From: DAOUBF01 sp034432795
GTDB lineage: Bacteria; Chloroflexota; Anaerolineae; DSLN01
DNA: 64,000 nucleotides
Direction of reading: 5' to 3'
Assembly (NCBI GenBank): GCA_034432795.1
Contig: DAOUBF010000052.1
Location: forward strand, 166,047 to 230,046
A model generated the notes under the pieces. The model saw only the letters and a list, made by a program, of their open reading frames with translations. It did not search any database and was not told the DNA's origin. The position numbers and the translations under genes are program-made. This document shows, piece by piece, positions 38,052-46,923 of the stretch; the stretch's first letter is position 1; every line of letters starts with the position of its first letter.

Positions 38052-39383
38052 ATGCGGGTTGAGGAGAGAGGGGATGAGGCACTTATGGACAAGGAATTCA
38101 GGGACGGCACGGTGAACGGTGTCGCGTTGGGGCAGGCCCAAGCCACACCGTTTACGGTGTCGTCCTCCCATCTCCAGATGAAGTCCCTCTATCTCCGGAT
38201 GAAGCGCTTGTGGACACCGGCCCATGCGCCTATCGCCTTGCTCCTGCTCACCCTCCCGCTGACGCTGTATGCCAGCATCTGGCCGGAGATCACGCGCGTC
38301 GCGGTGGCCTGGCTCTTACTGGACGTCGCGGTCTTTTACGCAGTGTTCCTGTGGGCGCGGACGGAGCGGCGGCTGCGGCTGGGCGCGTTCCTGCTGGTCA
38401 TGGCCGGACTGGCCCTGGCGCTTGTCGCCCCCTTCGGCGTAGACTGGATTGAGGACGCGAAAGGCTTCCTGAACTTTAGCCCGATCTATGCGGCCATCCC
38501 CCGCTTGCTGGACGAACGCATCCATCCCAACATCCTGGCGGGCGCACTGGTGGCGGTGCTGCCGCTCGCCATGTCATTGATGTTCCCACCAGGGCCGGGG
38601 ACAGGGGCTTCACCACTCCTCCGCCGTCTGCCGTCTGTCGTCTGTGGTCTGTCGTTCGTCGTCATGCTGGCCGTGCTCATCCTGACCAAATCGCGCGGCG
38701 CCTGGCTGGGGACGGTAGTGGGGCTGGGGATCGTCTTCATCTCTCGTTGGCCGCGCCTGCGCTGGCCCGCACTGGCGCTGGTGGCGCTGCTGCTCATCGT
38801 TGGCCTGATCATCGGCCCGGCGCGTGTGGCCCAGGCCCTGGCGGCGGCGCCGGTCGTGGGCGGCTGGGAGGGGCGGCTGGAGCTATGGTCGCGGGCGCTG
38901 GAAGCTATCGCCGATTATCCCTTCACCGGTATCGGTATGGGGACATTTGACCATGTGGTCCCCTTGCGCTATCCCTATGTTCTGCTGGCGGGGGCCGAGC
39001 TGGCCATCCCCCACGCGCACAACCTGTTCCTCCAGGTCGCGGTGGACCTGGGGCTGCCTGGCCTGATCGCCTTTGTCGCCTTGCTGGGCCTCGTCCTGGC
39101 CGCGGCCGTCCGGTCGGCGCGGGCCTGGGCGGGGGACCAGGCCCTGGCCCTTCAGGTCACCGGTCTGGCCGCCGGCCTGGTGGCTGTGCTCGTCCACGGC
39201 CTGCTGGACGCCGCAAGCTGGGGGTCTAAACCTGCCGTGTTCATCTGGGCACTTATGGGGCTGATCATGGCCCATCAAGCTGTCAGCCTGCAACGCCGTA
39301 CCCCTCCCCCCTCTGCGGGGGAGGGTCGGGGTGGGGGGCAGTCACCCCCCTCTCCCACGCTTCGGAAGAGGGAGCAGGGGTGA
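38052..39383 (+). CDS. O-antigen ligase-like membrane protein 2
   Basis: 443 residues with ~12 hydrophobic segments. The Wzy/WaaL loop lies near residues 275-335: LELWSRALEAIADYPFTGIG, MGTFDHVV, and IPHAHNLFLQVAVDLGLPG. It polymerises or ligates the glycan outside the membrane. The start is uncertain: ATG at 38052 is used, but the first hydrophobic helix begins near residue 60 and ATG 38178 (MKSLYLRMKRLW) is plausible. GACGGA-type DNA (38617-38662) encodes LRRLPSVVCGLSFVVML, partly membrane-embedded, and the last ~27 residues (TPPPSAGEGRGGGQSPPSPT) come from a G/C-block repeat. Confidence 0.82.
   Translation: MRVEERGDEALMDKEFRDGTVNGVALGQAQATPFTVSSSHLQMKSLYLRMKRLWTPAHAPIALLLLTLPLTLYASIWPEITRVAVAWLLLDVAVFYAVFLWARTERRLRLGAFLLVMAGLALALVAPFGVDWIEDAKGFLNFSPIYAAIPRLLDERIHPNILAGALVAVLPLAMSLMFPPGPGTGASPLLRRLPSVVCGLSFVVMLAVLILTKSRGAWLGTVVGLGIVFISRWPRLRWPALALVALLLIVGLIIGPARVAQALAAAPVVGGWEGRLELWSRALEAIADYPFTGIGMGTFDHVVPLRYPYVLLAGAELAIPHAHNLFLQVAVDLGLPGLIAFVALLGLVLAAAVRSARAWAGDQALALQVTGLAAGLVAVLVHGLLDAASWGSKPAVFIWALMGLIMAHQAVSLQRRTPPPSAGEGRGGGQSPPSPTLRKREQG
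38617..38662. repeat. GTCTGTC/GACGGC array in O-antigen ligase 2
   Basis: CTCCGCCGTCTGCCGTCTGT, then CGTCTGTGGTCTGTCG and TTCGTCGTC, read in frame into a membrane segment. Same family as 31457. Confidence 0.5.
39300..39382. repeat. G/C-block repeat forming the 3' end of O-antigen ligase 2
   Basis: CCCCTCCCCCCTCTGCGGGG, GGAGGGTCGGGGTGGGGGG, then CACCCCCCTCTCCC. It encodes the Pro/Gly tail TPPPSAGEGRGGG. Confidence 0.65.
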
Positions 39384-39419
39384 GAGCCAATCACGCATCG
39401 CTTTTACATGGAGGGCTTC

Positions 39420-41105
39420 ATGGACTTACGTAAATATTGGACAATCCTCTGGCGCTGGTCGTGGCTGATCGCCCTGGGCACGCTGTTGGCAGCGGGCGCA
39501 GCCTTCATCGTCAGCCGCAATATGACGCCGGTATATAGCGCCTCGGTGACGCTCCTGGTGAACCAGGCGCCGCGCAGCGGCCTGACGGACTACGCCTCTA
39601 TCCTGACCAGCCAGCAACTCGCCAAGACGTACAGCGAACTCCTGCACAAACGGCCCGTGCTGGAGGCCGCGATTGAGAAGCTGAACCTGCCGCTTGACCC
39701 GGCGGAACTGGCACGCGCCGTCAGCGTGGACCTGATCCGCGACACCCAACTGATTGTGCTGAACGTTGAAAACACCAGCCCGGAGCGGGCGGCAGCGCTG
39801 GCCAACACCATCGCCGAGGTGTTCATCGCCCAGAACGCCGCCCAGCAAACCAGCCGCTTCGCCAGTTCCAAGGAGAGCCTGTCCAAAGAGATCGCGGCAG
39901 TGCAGGCCAGCCTGGCCCAAACCCAGGCGGCGCTGGACGCGCTCGGCGAGCCGGATACGCCGGAAGAACAGGCCCAGAAGACACAACTGGAAACCAGCCT
40001 GGCGCAGTACCGCAGCAGCTACGCCAACCTGCTGCAAAGCTATGAGAACATCCGCGCCGCCGAAGCCCAGGAATTGAACAACGTCAGCGTGGTTGAACCG
40101 GCCGTGCCTCCGCGCGCCCCTATTCGCCCGCGTGTGGAACTGAATACCCTTCTGGCCGGGCTGGTCGGGATGGTGCTGGCGGGTGCAATCGCCTATGTGT
40201 TTGAGTACCTAGACGACACGCTCAAATCGCCTGAGGACATCAGCCAGCGCCTGGGGCTGTGGACGCTGGCCGCGATTGGCCGCATTGAGGGCAAAACGGC
40301 CCAGGACCGGCTGGTCACTCTCAGTGCGCCGCGCTCCCCCATCGCCGAAGCCTATCGCCTGCTGCGCACGAACTTCCAGTTCGCGGCCGTGGACCGGCCC
40401 CTGCGCCGTATCGTCGTCACCAGCCCCGGCCCAGGCGACGGCAAGTCCACCACGGCGGCCAACCTGGCGGTGGTCTTCGCTCAGGGGGGGAAAAGCGTGA
40501 TCCTGGTGGACGCCGACCTGCGACGGCCCCAGCAGCACCGCATTTTCCAGCGCACAGCAAGCTATGGACTGAGCACGGCGCTGGTGGACGCGGCCACGCC
40601 GGTGACCAGCTTCCTCCAGCCGACTGATGTGCCGGGCTTGCGCCTGCTCACCAGCGGCCCTATCCCGCCGAACCCCGCCGAGTTGCTCGGCTCACAACGC
40701 ATGGCCCAGTTGCTGCAGGTGCTTAGCCAGGAGGCCGAGATGGTCATCCTGGACAGCCCGCCTGTGCTGAGCGTGGCCGATGCCGCCATCCTGGCCAACG
40801 CGGCGGATGGCGTGGTGCTCGTCGCCGACGCGGGCCGGACGCGGCGCGAGATGGCGCGCCGGGCAAAGGAGAGCCTGGAACGGGCGGGGGCCAACCTGCT
40901 GGGCATGGTGCTCAACCGCATGACCCGGCAGACCTCCGGCTACTATTACTACTATTACTACGATCAGAGCGGTGAGCGGAGCAAGCGTCGCAGACGCCAA
41001 CTCCCGTGGTGGCAGGTCTGGCGGCGGCTGCGCAAGCGCCTGCACCGCCAGCCAGGCGAGGCAACCGAGGCCACAGAAACCCTGGTCGGTGCCAACGGGG
41101 CTTAA
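39420..41105 (+). CDS. Wzz/BY-kinase: polysaccharide co-polymerase tyrosine autokinase
   Basis: 561 residues. The N-terminal Wzz domain has two membrane helices (near residues 15-33 and 240-260) around a coiled periplasmic region (SKESLSKEIAAVQASLAQTQ). The C-terminal kinase has TSPGPGDGKSTTAANLAVVF (Walker A, near 338), VDADLRRPQQHRIF (A') and VILDSPPVLSVADAAIL (Walker B). A run of seven Tyr (SGYYYYYYYDQSG, near 507) is the autophosphorylation cluster that tunes chain length. ATG 39420 has GGAGG 5 nt upstream. It closes the locus, and its stop is 3 nt from a convergent glycosidase gene. Confidence 0.95.
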   Translation: MDLRKYWTILWRWSWLIALGTLLAAGAAFIVSRNMTPVYSASVTLLVNQAPRSGLTDYASILTSQQLAKTYSELLHKRPVLEAAIEKLNLPLDPAELARAVSVDLIRDTQLIVLNVENTSPERAAALANTIAEVFIAQNAAQQTSRFASSKESLSKEIAAVQASLAQTQAALDALGEPDTPEEQAQKTQLETSLAQYRSSYANLLQSYENIRAAEAQELNNVSVVEPAVPPRAPIRPRVELNTLLAGLVGMVLAGAIAYVFEYLDDTLKSPEDISQRLGLWTLAAIGRIEGKTAQDRLVTLSAPRSPIAEAYRLLRTNFQFAAVDRPLRRIVVTSPGPGDGKSTTAANLAVVFAQGGKSVILVDADLRRPQQHRIFQRTASYGLSTALVDAATPVTSFLQPTDVPGLRLLTSGPIPPNPAELLGSQRMAQLLQVLSQEAEMVILDSPPVLSVADAAILANAADGVVLVADAGRTRREMARRAKESLERAGANLLGMVLNRMTRQTSGYYYYYYYDQSGERSKRRRRQLPWWQVWRRLRKRLHRQPGEATEATETLVGANGA

Positions 41106-41108
41106 TCC

Positions 41109-42005
41109 TCAACGCTGTCCGCTGTTCAGATAGCACTGGCCCACCTCGGTCGGGTTGCCCTGATCATCAAACAGCGGGTAAGTGCCATCGCCACTGGACC
41201 ACCAGGCCCAGCCGGTCACCAGCGGGTCGGCGCGCAACGCGGGGACGATGTTGGCGATGTAATCGCAGGCGCGTTGGGGCGGCCCGCCGAAGAGGCAGCC
41301 AAACTCGGTGATCAGGATGGGGCGGGGGATGCCGCGAGCCTCGGCCCAGGCCTTAAAGTTGTGCAACACCTGCAGGCTGCTCGCCGGATTGCAATCCTCC
41401 ACGCCGTAGATGTGGATGTGCCAGAAATCGCCCACCGGCCCCCCGGCATCCATATAGCGGTCCAGCCAGGCCATGCCGGTGGCATCCACCTGGACACCAC
41501 AGCAGCCCCAGGTCGCAGTGGGATCGGCGCCGGTCACCAGGTCGCGGTGCGAGGCCACGACCTGGGCAGCGTACTCCGCAGGCAGGTTGGCCTGGGAAGC
41601 CCGTTCCGGCTCGTTGAGGAAGAGCCACTGGCGGCCCGGCCAGCGAGTGGCGAACCAGCGGATGCCCGCCGCGCCGCCATACCACTCCAGCCCGTCATCC
41701 CAGATCATCGGGCGATAACCGGGCCAGTCGCCGAACCCCTGCCCCACCGTGATCCAGTTGTAAATCCAGCGGAATCGCCCCCACAACTGGGGATTGACGG
41801 CCATTTTGTGCGGGCCGCCCAGGCCCACCCCATCAGCCTGAACCGGCCTATCCAAGACAAGGGGGAGATACAGGCGCGGCACAGTGGATATAGATTTGCC
41901 GTCCGGCGCGTCAGCCCGCGCCCGGCCAAAGAGAAGAAAGATAACGATAATAGATAAAAGGGCAATATGAATTGTGTATTGCCAGCGCGTATGAGTTCTC
42001 ATCAT
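41109..42005 (-). CDS. Secreted Asl1-like glycoside hydrolase
   Basis: 298 residues. N-terminal signal peptide or anchor (TIHIALLSIIVIFLLFGRAR followed by ADA). The catalytic TIM-barrel part matches the Asl1-like glycosyl hydrolase core: IRWFATRWPGRQWLFLNEPE has the acid/base Glu132, and PRPILITEFGCLFGG has the probable nucleophile Glu234. WHIHIYGVEDC and GWAWWSSGDGTYPLFDDQGN complete the core. It may trim the exported polysaccharide, as it converges on the locus with a 3-nt gap. The substrate is unknown; Asl1-like enzymes act on beta-glucans in fungi. Confidence 0.8.
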   Translation of the reverse strand: MMRTHTRWQYTIHIALLSIIVIFLLFGRARADAPDGKSISTVPRLYLPLVLDRPVQADGVGLGGPHKMAVNPQLWGRFRWIYNWITVGQGFGDWPGYRPMIWDDGLEWYGGAAGIRWFATRWPGRQWLFLNEPERASQANLPAEYAAQVVASHRDLVTGADPTATWGCCGVQVDATGMAWLDRYMDAGGPVGDFWHIHIYGVEDCNPASSLQVLHNFKAWAEARGIPRPILITEFGCLFGGPPQRACDYIANIVPALRADPLVTGWAWWSSGDGTYPLFDDQGNPTEVGQCYLNSGQR

Positions 42006-42122
42006 CCTCTACCGGGTCAACGGGGAGGGGAGAACTCTCGCGCGTCATTCTAAGAGGGTGATCGTGCAATAGCAATACGATGTTTAACGTAGGCGAGATA
42101 CGCAGAATAAACGAGAGCCACA

Positions 42123-42151
42123 TTGACGCTACTGCCCATCCTGCGTATAAT
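42123..42151 (+). promoter_or_regulatory. Promoter of efp
   Basis: TTGACG (42123-42128), a 17-nt spacer, TATAAT (42146-42151). It places the transcript start near 42158, inside the frame that opens at 42080, so the true start is 42182. Confidence 0.8.
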
Positions 42152-42181
42152 ACGCGGCGGGAGGTAATCACACGGGACGCT

Positions 42182-42739
42182 ATGATTGATGTCAATGACC
42201 TGCGGAAGGGCGTGACCTTTGAATTAGACGGCGAAATCTATAAGGTGCTGGAATATCATCACCACAAGCCGGGGCGAGGCAATGCCGTCATCCGCACCAA
42301 GCTGCGCAATCTGCGCACCGGTGCGACCATTGAGCGCACCTTCCAGTCAGGCGACCGCGTCCAGGACATTCGCATTGATAACCGGCCCGTCCAGTACCTG
42401 TACCATGACGGTGACCTCTATCACTTCATGGACACGGAAACCTATGACCAGTTCATCCTCTCCGCCGATGTTCTGGGAGAAGCGGTGCAGTTCCTCAAAG
42501 ACGGGATGGAGTTGACCCTGGCCCTCTACAATGGCGAGCCGATTGACGTGGAACTGCCGGTGACGGTGGACTTGAAGGTGATGGAAACCGAGCCAGGGAT
42601 CAAGGGCGACCGGGCCACCGGCCCGACCAAAGGGGCCATCACCGAGACCGGTTACAAGGTCCAGGTGCCCCTCTTCGTCAACGCGGGCGACATCATCCGC
42701 ATTGATACGCGCACGGGCGAGTACCTGACCCGCGTATAA
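42182..42739 (+). CDS. efp: Elongation factor P
   Basis: 185 residues, the normal size. It relieves ribosomes stalled at proline runs. MIDVNDLRKGVTFELDGEIY starts the KOW-like domain; domains II and III end with FVNAGDIIRIDTRTGEYLTR. The tip loop reads HHKPGRGN, placing Arg at residue 32. EarP-type bacteria rhamnosylate Arg32, while EpmA-type bacteria modify Lys34. No earP is in the window, so whether this Arg is modified is unknown. The signal at 42123-42151 fixes the start. Confidence 0.95.
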   Translation: MIDVNDLRKGVTFELDGEIYKVLEYHHHKPGRGNAVIRTKLRNLRTGATIERTFQSGDRVQDIRIDNRPVQYLYHDGDLYHFMDTETYDQFILSADVLGEAVQFLKDGMELTLALYNGEPIDVELPVTVDLKVMETEPGIKGDRATGPTKGAITETGYKVQVPLFVNAGDIIRIDTRTGEYLTRV

Positions 42740-42745
42740 TCCGCG

Positions 42746-42784
42746 AGTTTCCTTGATTCCTGTAGATAATCCGTTGAGCACCTT
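42746..42784 (-). repeat. 39-nt element, inverse copy
   Basis: AGTTTCCTTGATTCCTGTAG, then ATAATCCGTTGAGCACCTT: one full 39-nt unit in reverse orientation. It fills the short convergent gap between efp and the GH13 gene, where it may act as an end-of-gene signal. Confidence 0.75.
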
Positions 42785-42786
42785 GC

Positions 42787-44556
42787 TTATCTCTTGCCTT
42801 CCCACAGCAGCACGCGCCCTTCCCACGCCCCCAGGGCCAGCGGATAGCTTGTTCCTGCGGGCGGCGGCAGAACCGCGCCGCTCAAGGCATCGCGCAACGC
42901 GCCAGCCGGGCCGGGGGCGGCGCTCACATCCAGCGTCGCCGTCTGCGCCTGGTCGGAGAAGTTCAGGACAATGAGGTAGGCAGCGCTGGCGTCGGTGCGC
43001 CAATAGGCGTCGCAGGCCTCGCAGCCGCTGATAGTGATCGCCTCCCAATCCCCGCTGCGCAACGCAGCCTGGCTGCGCCGCAGCGCGATCAGGCGCTGGT
43101 ACGTCGTCCATAATGACCCCGGCACAGAGCGCTGCTCCTCCACCGAGACCCCGTCGTTGGGGCGGTTGTGGCGGTCCGGTGGCATGAACCAGGTGGTCTG
43201 GCCCGGCCCGCTGCCGCCGCGATACCAGTCCATCGGCTCGCGGCGGTACTCATCGCCATAAGGCTGGCCGTTGCCCTTCGTGCCTATCATCCCGATCTCT
43301 TCGCCATAGTACAGCATCGGCGTCCCCGGTGCGGTCAGGTTGTAAATCGCCGCCAGCCGTTCGCGGGCCGCATCGCCGCCGACCTCGCTGGCGATACGGT
43401 TCGTATCGTGATTGTTGACGAAGTGCACCAGTTGCGCGCCGGGCGGATAGCGCCGTTCCCCGGCCAGGATCACGGCATCCAGAAAGCGAGGCCGGTCCTT
43501 GCCGTTGATGATGCCGTCGCCATTCCGGTTGTGGTCGCCAGCGAGGGCATGGTAGAGCGGGAAATCAAACAGCGTGTCAAATTCGCCCTCAAAATAGGGC
43601 GCCAGCGCCACCGGGGTACGTTCCCAGACCTCGCCCAGGAGCAGGAAATCCGGGTCACGCGCTTTGACCGCCTGGCGCAGTGCCTTCCAGAACTCGTGGG
43701 GCGGGCCGAGGGCGTAATCGCAACGCAGCCCATCTACGCCCAGCGATTGATAATAGAGGGCCACTTCAATGAGATAGTTTCGCGTGGCCGGATTAGCCTG
43801 GTTGAGGGAGGGCATGGATTTGACCCCGGCGAAGGACAGGTATTGGGTGTGCTCCGGATTGAGCCAGCGGTACCAGTCGCTGTAGCGCGAAGCGGGGTTG
43901 CCCAGCGCGTCCTGGAAGAACGGGTGCTGATTGGAGGTGTGCCCGGCAACGTAGTCCAGGATGATGCGCATACCGCGGGCGTGCACCGCCTGGATGAGCG
44001 CCCTCAGGTCGGCCTCCGTGCCATAGTCGGGGTTGACTGCCATGTAGTCGGTGATGTCATAGCCGTGAGTGCTGGGCGAGGGCTGAATGGGCATGAGCCA
44101 GATCGCGGTCACCCCCAGGTCGCGCAGGACATCCAGTTGCTGGATGACGCCGCGCAGGTCGCCGATGCCGTCCCCGTTACTGTCGTAAAAGCTGCGCACG
44201 AAGATCTCGTAGAGTACGGCATCACGCAGCCAGGCGGGCGTATCTATCGGGGACAGCGCCGGCGTGACCGAGGGCGCGGGCGTGAGGGTGGGCGCCGGGG
44301 CAGACGCGCAGGCGACGAGGAGCACTGCGAGAAGAAGCCAGAGAAGGCGGGTCAGAGAGCGCGCCGATGGGTAGGGACGACGCGGCGCGGCGCCCCTACG
44401 GGTGAGCAGACTTGCCAGAGTTCCCCAACCTGGCAGGTCTTCACCCCATCGGCATCGGGATGCGCACCGTGACGCAGGTACCCTTTCCAGGCTCGCTCTC
44501 CAGCTCAAACTGGCCGCCCAGCGCCCTGGCGCGCTCGGCCATATTCGCCAGGCCAT
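42787..44556 (-). CDS. GH13 alpha-amylase-family lipoprotein (start uncertain)
   Basis: The mature enzyme is about 500 residues. GH13 motifs: DYVAGHTSNQHPFF (region I), GVDGLRCDYALG (Asp nucleophile), FLLLGEVWERTPVA (Glu acid/base) and HFVNNHDTNR (His-Asp). A Ca-type loop SFYDSNGDGIGDLRG is near the start. A lipobox, LLWLLLAVLLVAC then AS, shows it is a surface lipoprotein. The Thr/Pro-rich linker PTLTPAPSVTPALSPIDTP follows. No ATG, GTG or TTG directly precedes the signal peptide; the frame runs open to an ATG at 44556, inside the kinase gene. The 29-nt palindromic repeat at 44371-44399 just before the signal may have displaced the original start. Likely acts on alpha-glucans. Confidence 0.82.
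   Translation of the reverse strand: MAWRIWPSAPGRWAASLSWRASLERVPASRCASRCRWGEDLPGWGTLASLLTRRGAAPRRPYPSARSLTRLLWLLLAVLLVACASAPAPTLTPAPSVTPALSPIDTPAWLRDAVLYEIFVRSFYDSNGDGIGDLRGVIQQLDVLRDLGVTAIWLMPIQPSPSTHGYDITDYMAVNPDYGTEADLRALIQAVHARGMRIILDYVAGHTSNQHPFFQDALGNPASRYSDWYRWLNPEHTQYLSFAGVKSMPSLNQANPATRNYLIEVALYYQSLGVDGLRCDYALGPPHEFWKALRQAVKARDPDFLLLGEVWERTPVALAPYFEGEFDTLFDFPLYHALAGDHNRNGDGIINGKDRPRFLDAVILAGERRYPPGAQLVHFVNNHDTNRIASEVGGDAARERLAAIYNLTAPGTPMLYYGEEIGMIGTKGNGQPYGDEYRREPMDWYRGGSGPGQTTWFMPPDRHNRPNDGVSVEEQRSVPGSLWTTYQRLIALRRSQAALRSGDWEAITISGCEACDAYWRTDASAAYLIVLNFSDQAQTATLDVSAAPGPAGALRDALSGAVLPPPAGTSYPLALGAWEGRVLLWEGKR
44371..44399. repeat. 28/29-nt palindromic element, copy 4
   Basis: Begins GTAGGGACGACGCGGC and ends GCCCCTAC, 29 nt with imperfect symmetry. 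It lies about 15 nt before the GH13 lipoprotein signal sequence. Confidence 0.6.
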
Positions 44557-46762
44557 GCCCCAGCCGCGCCTGCCGTGCCTCCGGCTTCATGCCGATCCCA
44601 TTGTCCTGAACGTTCAGGACGATCTGACCATCTGCAGAATGGAGGTTCACTTTGACCGAGGTGGCACGGGCGTGTTTGGCCACGTTCGCCAGGGCCTCCT
44701 GAGCGATGTGGAACAACCCCAGCCGCGCCTCGCGCCCCAGCGTGGCATCGGCGCCGGGGGTGATGTTCAACTCCACGTCCACCAGCGTGTTGGCTTTGAA
44801 CTCGCGGGCCAACTGGTGCAGCCCCTCGGCCAGGCTCTCCGCCTGGAAGCGGCGCGGGCGCAAGTCCATGATGTAGCTGCGGATGTCCCGGATCGTGGCG
44901 TTCAGGTCCTCAATGGCCTGCTCCAGCCGCCTGCTGGCTTCTGCCTGGTTGCCCTCGCGCAGCAGTAGCCGGGCGTAATCCAGCGTCAGGCCCACCGCGT
45001 AGATGGACTGGATCACGCCATCGTGCAGGTCCATGCCGATGCGCTCGCGCTCTTCCAGCACGGCCAGGCGTTGCACCTGGCGGTAGAGTTGGGCGTTCTC
45101 AATAGCGATGCCGATCTGGCTGCCAATGGCCTGCAGCAACTCCAGGTCGCGCTGAGTGAAGTTGCGCCTGCCCAACGCCGCCAGGCCGAGCGTGCCGATG
45201 ACCTTGCCCTTGACCGCAATGGGGATACACACATAAGAACCAAAGCCGGCCTCCACCACCTTCCGGCGCAGATAGCGCGGGTCGCGCTTCAGGTCGGTGA
45301 CGACGACCGGCTGGCCGGTTTGGGCCACCAGGCCGGGGAGACCCTGGCCACGCCGGAAGCGGGTGATCTCGTGGAAGCCCTCGGCGAACTGGCCCGCGTG
45401 CAGGGCCAGCACCATCTCCTGGGTGGCGTCGTTCCACAGGTGAATTTCCCCGGCAGCGACCTCGGTCGCCGCCAGCACCGCCTCCAGCGCTTCGCGCAAC
45501 ACCTGGTCCAGATCATGGTACTGGCTGGTGGCGTAGGCCACAGCGTTAAGCGCGGCCAGTTCGGCGTTGCGCTCCTCCAGACGCCGCCCCCGCTCAATCA
45601 CGGATTCATATAGCCGGGCGTTCTCAATGGCGACCGCGGCATGAGCGGCCAGCATCTCAATAATACGCTGGTCATCGGCGCTGAACTCTTCCGCGCCGAT
45701 CTTATTGCACAGATACAGGTTACCCAGGCGCTTGCCCCGGTAAATGATGGGCACGCCCAGGAAGCTGGTCATGATAGGGTGGTGGGGCGGGAAACCGGAG
45801 AAGCGGGGGTCCTGGCGCACATCGCGCAGCCGTAATGACTGCCCTTCGCGGATGATCACCCCCAGAATCCCCCGCCCGCGTGGGGGGCTGCCGATGCGGG
45901 CCACCTCCTGCGGGGAGAGGCCAGAGGTGACAAACTCCGCCAGGCGCTCGCCGTTGGGATCGGGCACGCCCAGCGCCGCATACTGGGCGTTGACCAGATC
46001 GCGGGCGACATCCACGATGCGCTGCAAGACCTCCGAGAGGGTGAGATCGGCGGAGATGGCCAGGATGGCTTCGCGTAGCGCGGCGAGTTGGCGGATGGAG
46101 TTCAGTTGTTGGGTATAGGCTTCAATCAGCGAGCGGGCCAGTGGAGGCGCATCCAGGTCACGCAGCATAGATTGGGCCTGCCCCCGCCAGGCGGCCTCAT
46201 CGCGGATCTCCCACAGGCACACGGGGTCGCCCCGGCCCACACAACTCGTCTCCAGGCAGATGGCGCGGCTGCCCAGGAAGGCGCTGGCGTAGCCGGAGGC
46301 ATACCCGGCCAGGGTCCAACACACCGGGTCGGGGCTGGGGCCAAAGTGCCGCAGGTGCTCCTCGGCCTCATACGAATTGCGCCATACGCCGCGCATGATC
46401 AGGCTGCCGGTGGCGCGGTCAAATTGCAGATCGGTGACCTCTACATTCACGATGCCTTGCAGGATGTGCATCATCGGCCCGGCCCGCAGCCACTCGTCTT
46501 CCGAATCCCAGGTGTATTCCGAGGCCAGGCGGGAAGCGTCCTCGTAGCCCTCCTCAAAGCCGTAGCGGACGAGCAGACCGCGCGCCAACTCGCGGCCCAG
46601 CGTGGTGATCAATTCCTTGCGCAATAGCCCCATGGCGGTCGCATCCACCAGCAGCTTACGGCTGCCTTTAAACAGGATGCGCCCCTCCTGTGGGCGAAAG
46701 TCAAGAAGTTCGGCCAGGCGAAGATCTTGTGCTTCCATAGCCTTTTCTGACCCTATGCTCAT
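44441..46762 (-). CDS. XylR_N/V4R-GAF-GAF sensor histidine kinase
   Basis: 773 residues, no membrane segment. Residues ~10-110 look like the XylR N-terminal aromatic-sensing domain (LLDFRPQEGRILFKGSRKLL); residues ~120-200 resemble V4R (ASAFLGSRAICLETSCVGRG, with Cys residues for metal or structure). Two GAF domains follow (~235-400 and ~410-560). HisKA_3 shows ERERIGMDLHDGVIQSIYAV, and the HATPase lid IVLNVQDNGIGMKPEA and LGHGLANMAERARAL. In XylR/DmpR proteins this N-terminal pair binds aromatic ligands, so this may sense aromatics and control, for example, the operon at 330-2830. That link is inference. No response regulator is adjacent. Confidence 0.85.
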   Translation of the reverse strand: MSIGSEKAMEAQDLRLAELLDFRPQEGRILFKGSRKLLVDATAMGLLRKELITTLGRELARGLLVRYGFEEGYEDASRLASEYTWDSEDEWLRAGPMMHILQGIVNVEVTDLQFDRATGSLIMRGVWRNSYEAEEHLRHFGPSPDPVCWTLAGYASGYASAFLGSRAICLETSCVGRGDPVCLWEIRDEAAWRGQAQSMLRDLDAPPLARSLIEAYTQQLNSIRQLAALREAILAISADLTLSEVLQRIVDVARDLVNAQYAALGVPDPNGERLAEFVTSGLSPQEVARIGSPPRGRGILGVIIREGQSLRLRDVRQDPRFSGFPPHHPIMTSFLGVPIIYRGKRLGNLYLCNKIGAEEFSADDQRIIEMLAAHAAVAIENARLYESVIERGRRLEERNAELAALNAVAYATSQYHDLDQVLREALEAVLAATEVAAGEIHLWNDATQEMVLALHAGQFAEGFHEITRFRRGQGLPGLVAQTGQPVVVTDLKRDPRYLRRKVVEAGFGSYVCIPIAVKGKVIGTLGLAALGRRNFTQRDLELLQAIGSQIGIAIENAQLYRQVQRLAVLEERERIGMDLHDGVIQSIYAVGLTLDYARLLLREGNQAEASRRLEQAIEDLNATIRDIRSYIMDLRPRRFQAESLAEGLHQLAREFKANTLVDVELNITPGADATLGREARLGLFHIAQEALANVAKHARATSVKVNLHSADGQIVLNVQDNGIGMKPEARQARLGHGLANMAERARALGGQFELESEPGKGTCVTVRIPMPMG

Positions 46763-46763
46763 T

Positions 46764-46833
46764 TTCCTTCTGTTGTAAATAATCCGTTCAATCCGTTCTC
46801 AGAATCCGTTGACAGCAATCCGTTGAGTACCTT
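46764..46833 (-). repeat. 39-nt element, degraded inverse copy
   Basis: AATAATCCGTTCAATCCGTT, then CAGAATCCGTTGACAGCAAT and CCGTTGAGTACCTT: the unit with internal duplications of AATCCGTT. It forms most of the leader of the V4R kinase gene. Confidence 0.6.
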
Positions 46834-46923
46834 ATATCGCGATCCTGACCGCAACGGGGAATTCTATGACCACTTTATTTTTATTTCATTGTAGCACCAA
46901 TTGAGCCGGGTGAAAAGTCGCCC

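Noticed and set aside
42080..42181. N-terminal extension of EF-P
   Set aside because: The consensus promoter lies inside it, and the family starts at 42182.
43168..44472. 434-codon plus-strand frame
   Set aside because: Antisense to the GH13 gene, which has clear catalytic motifs.
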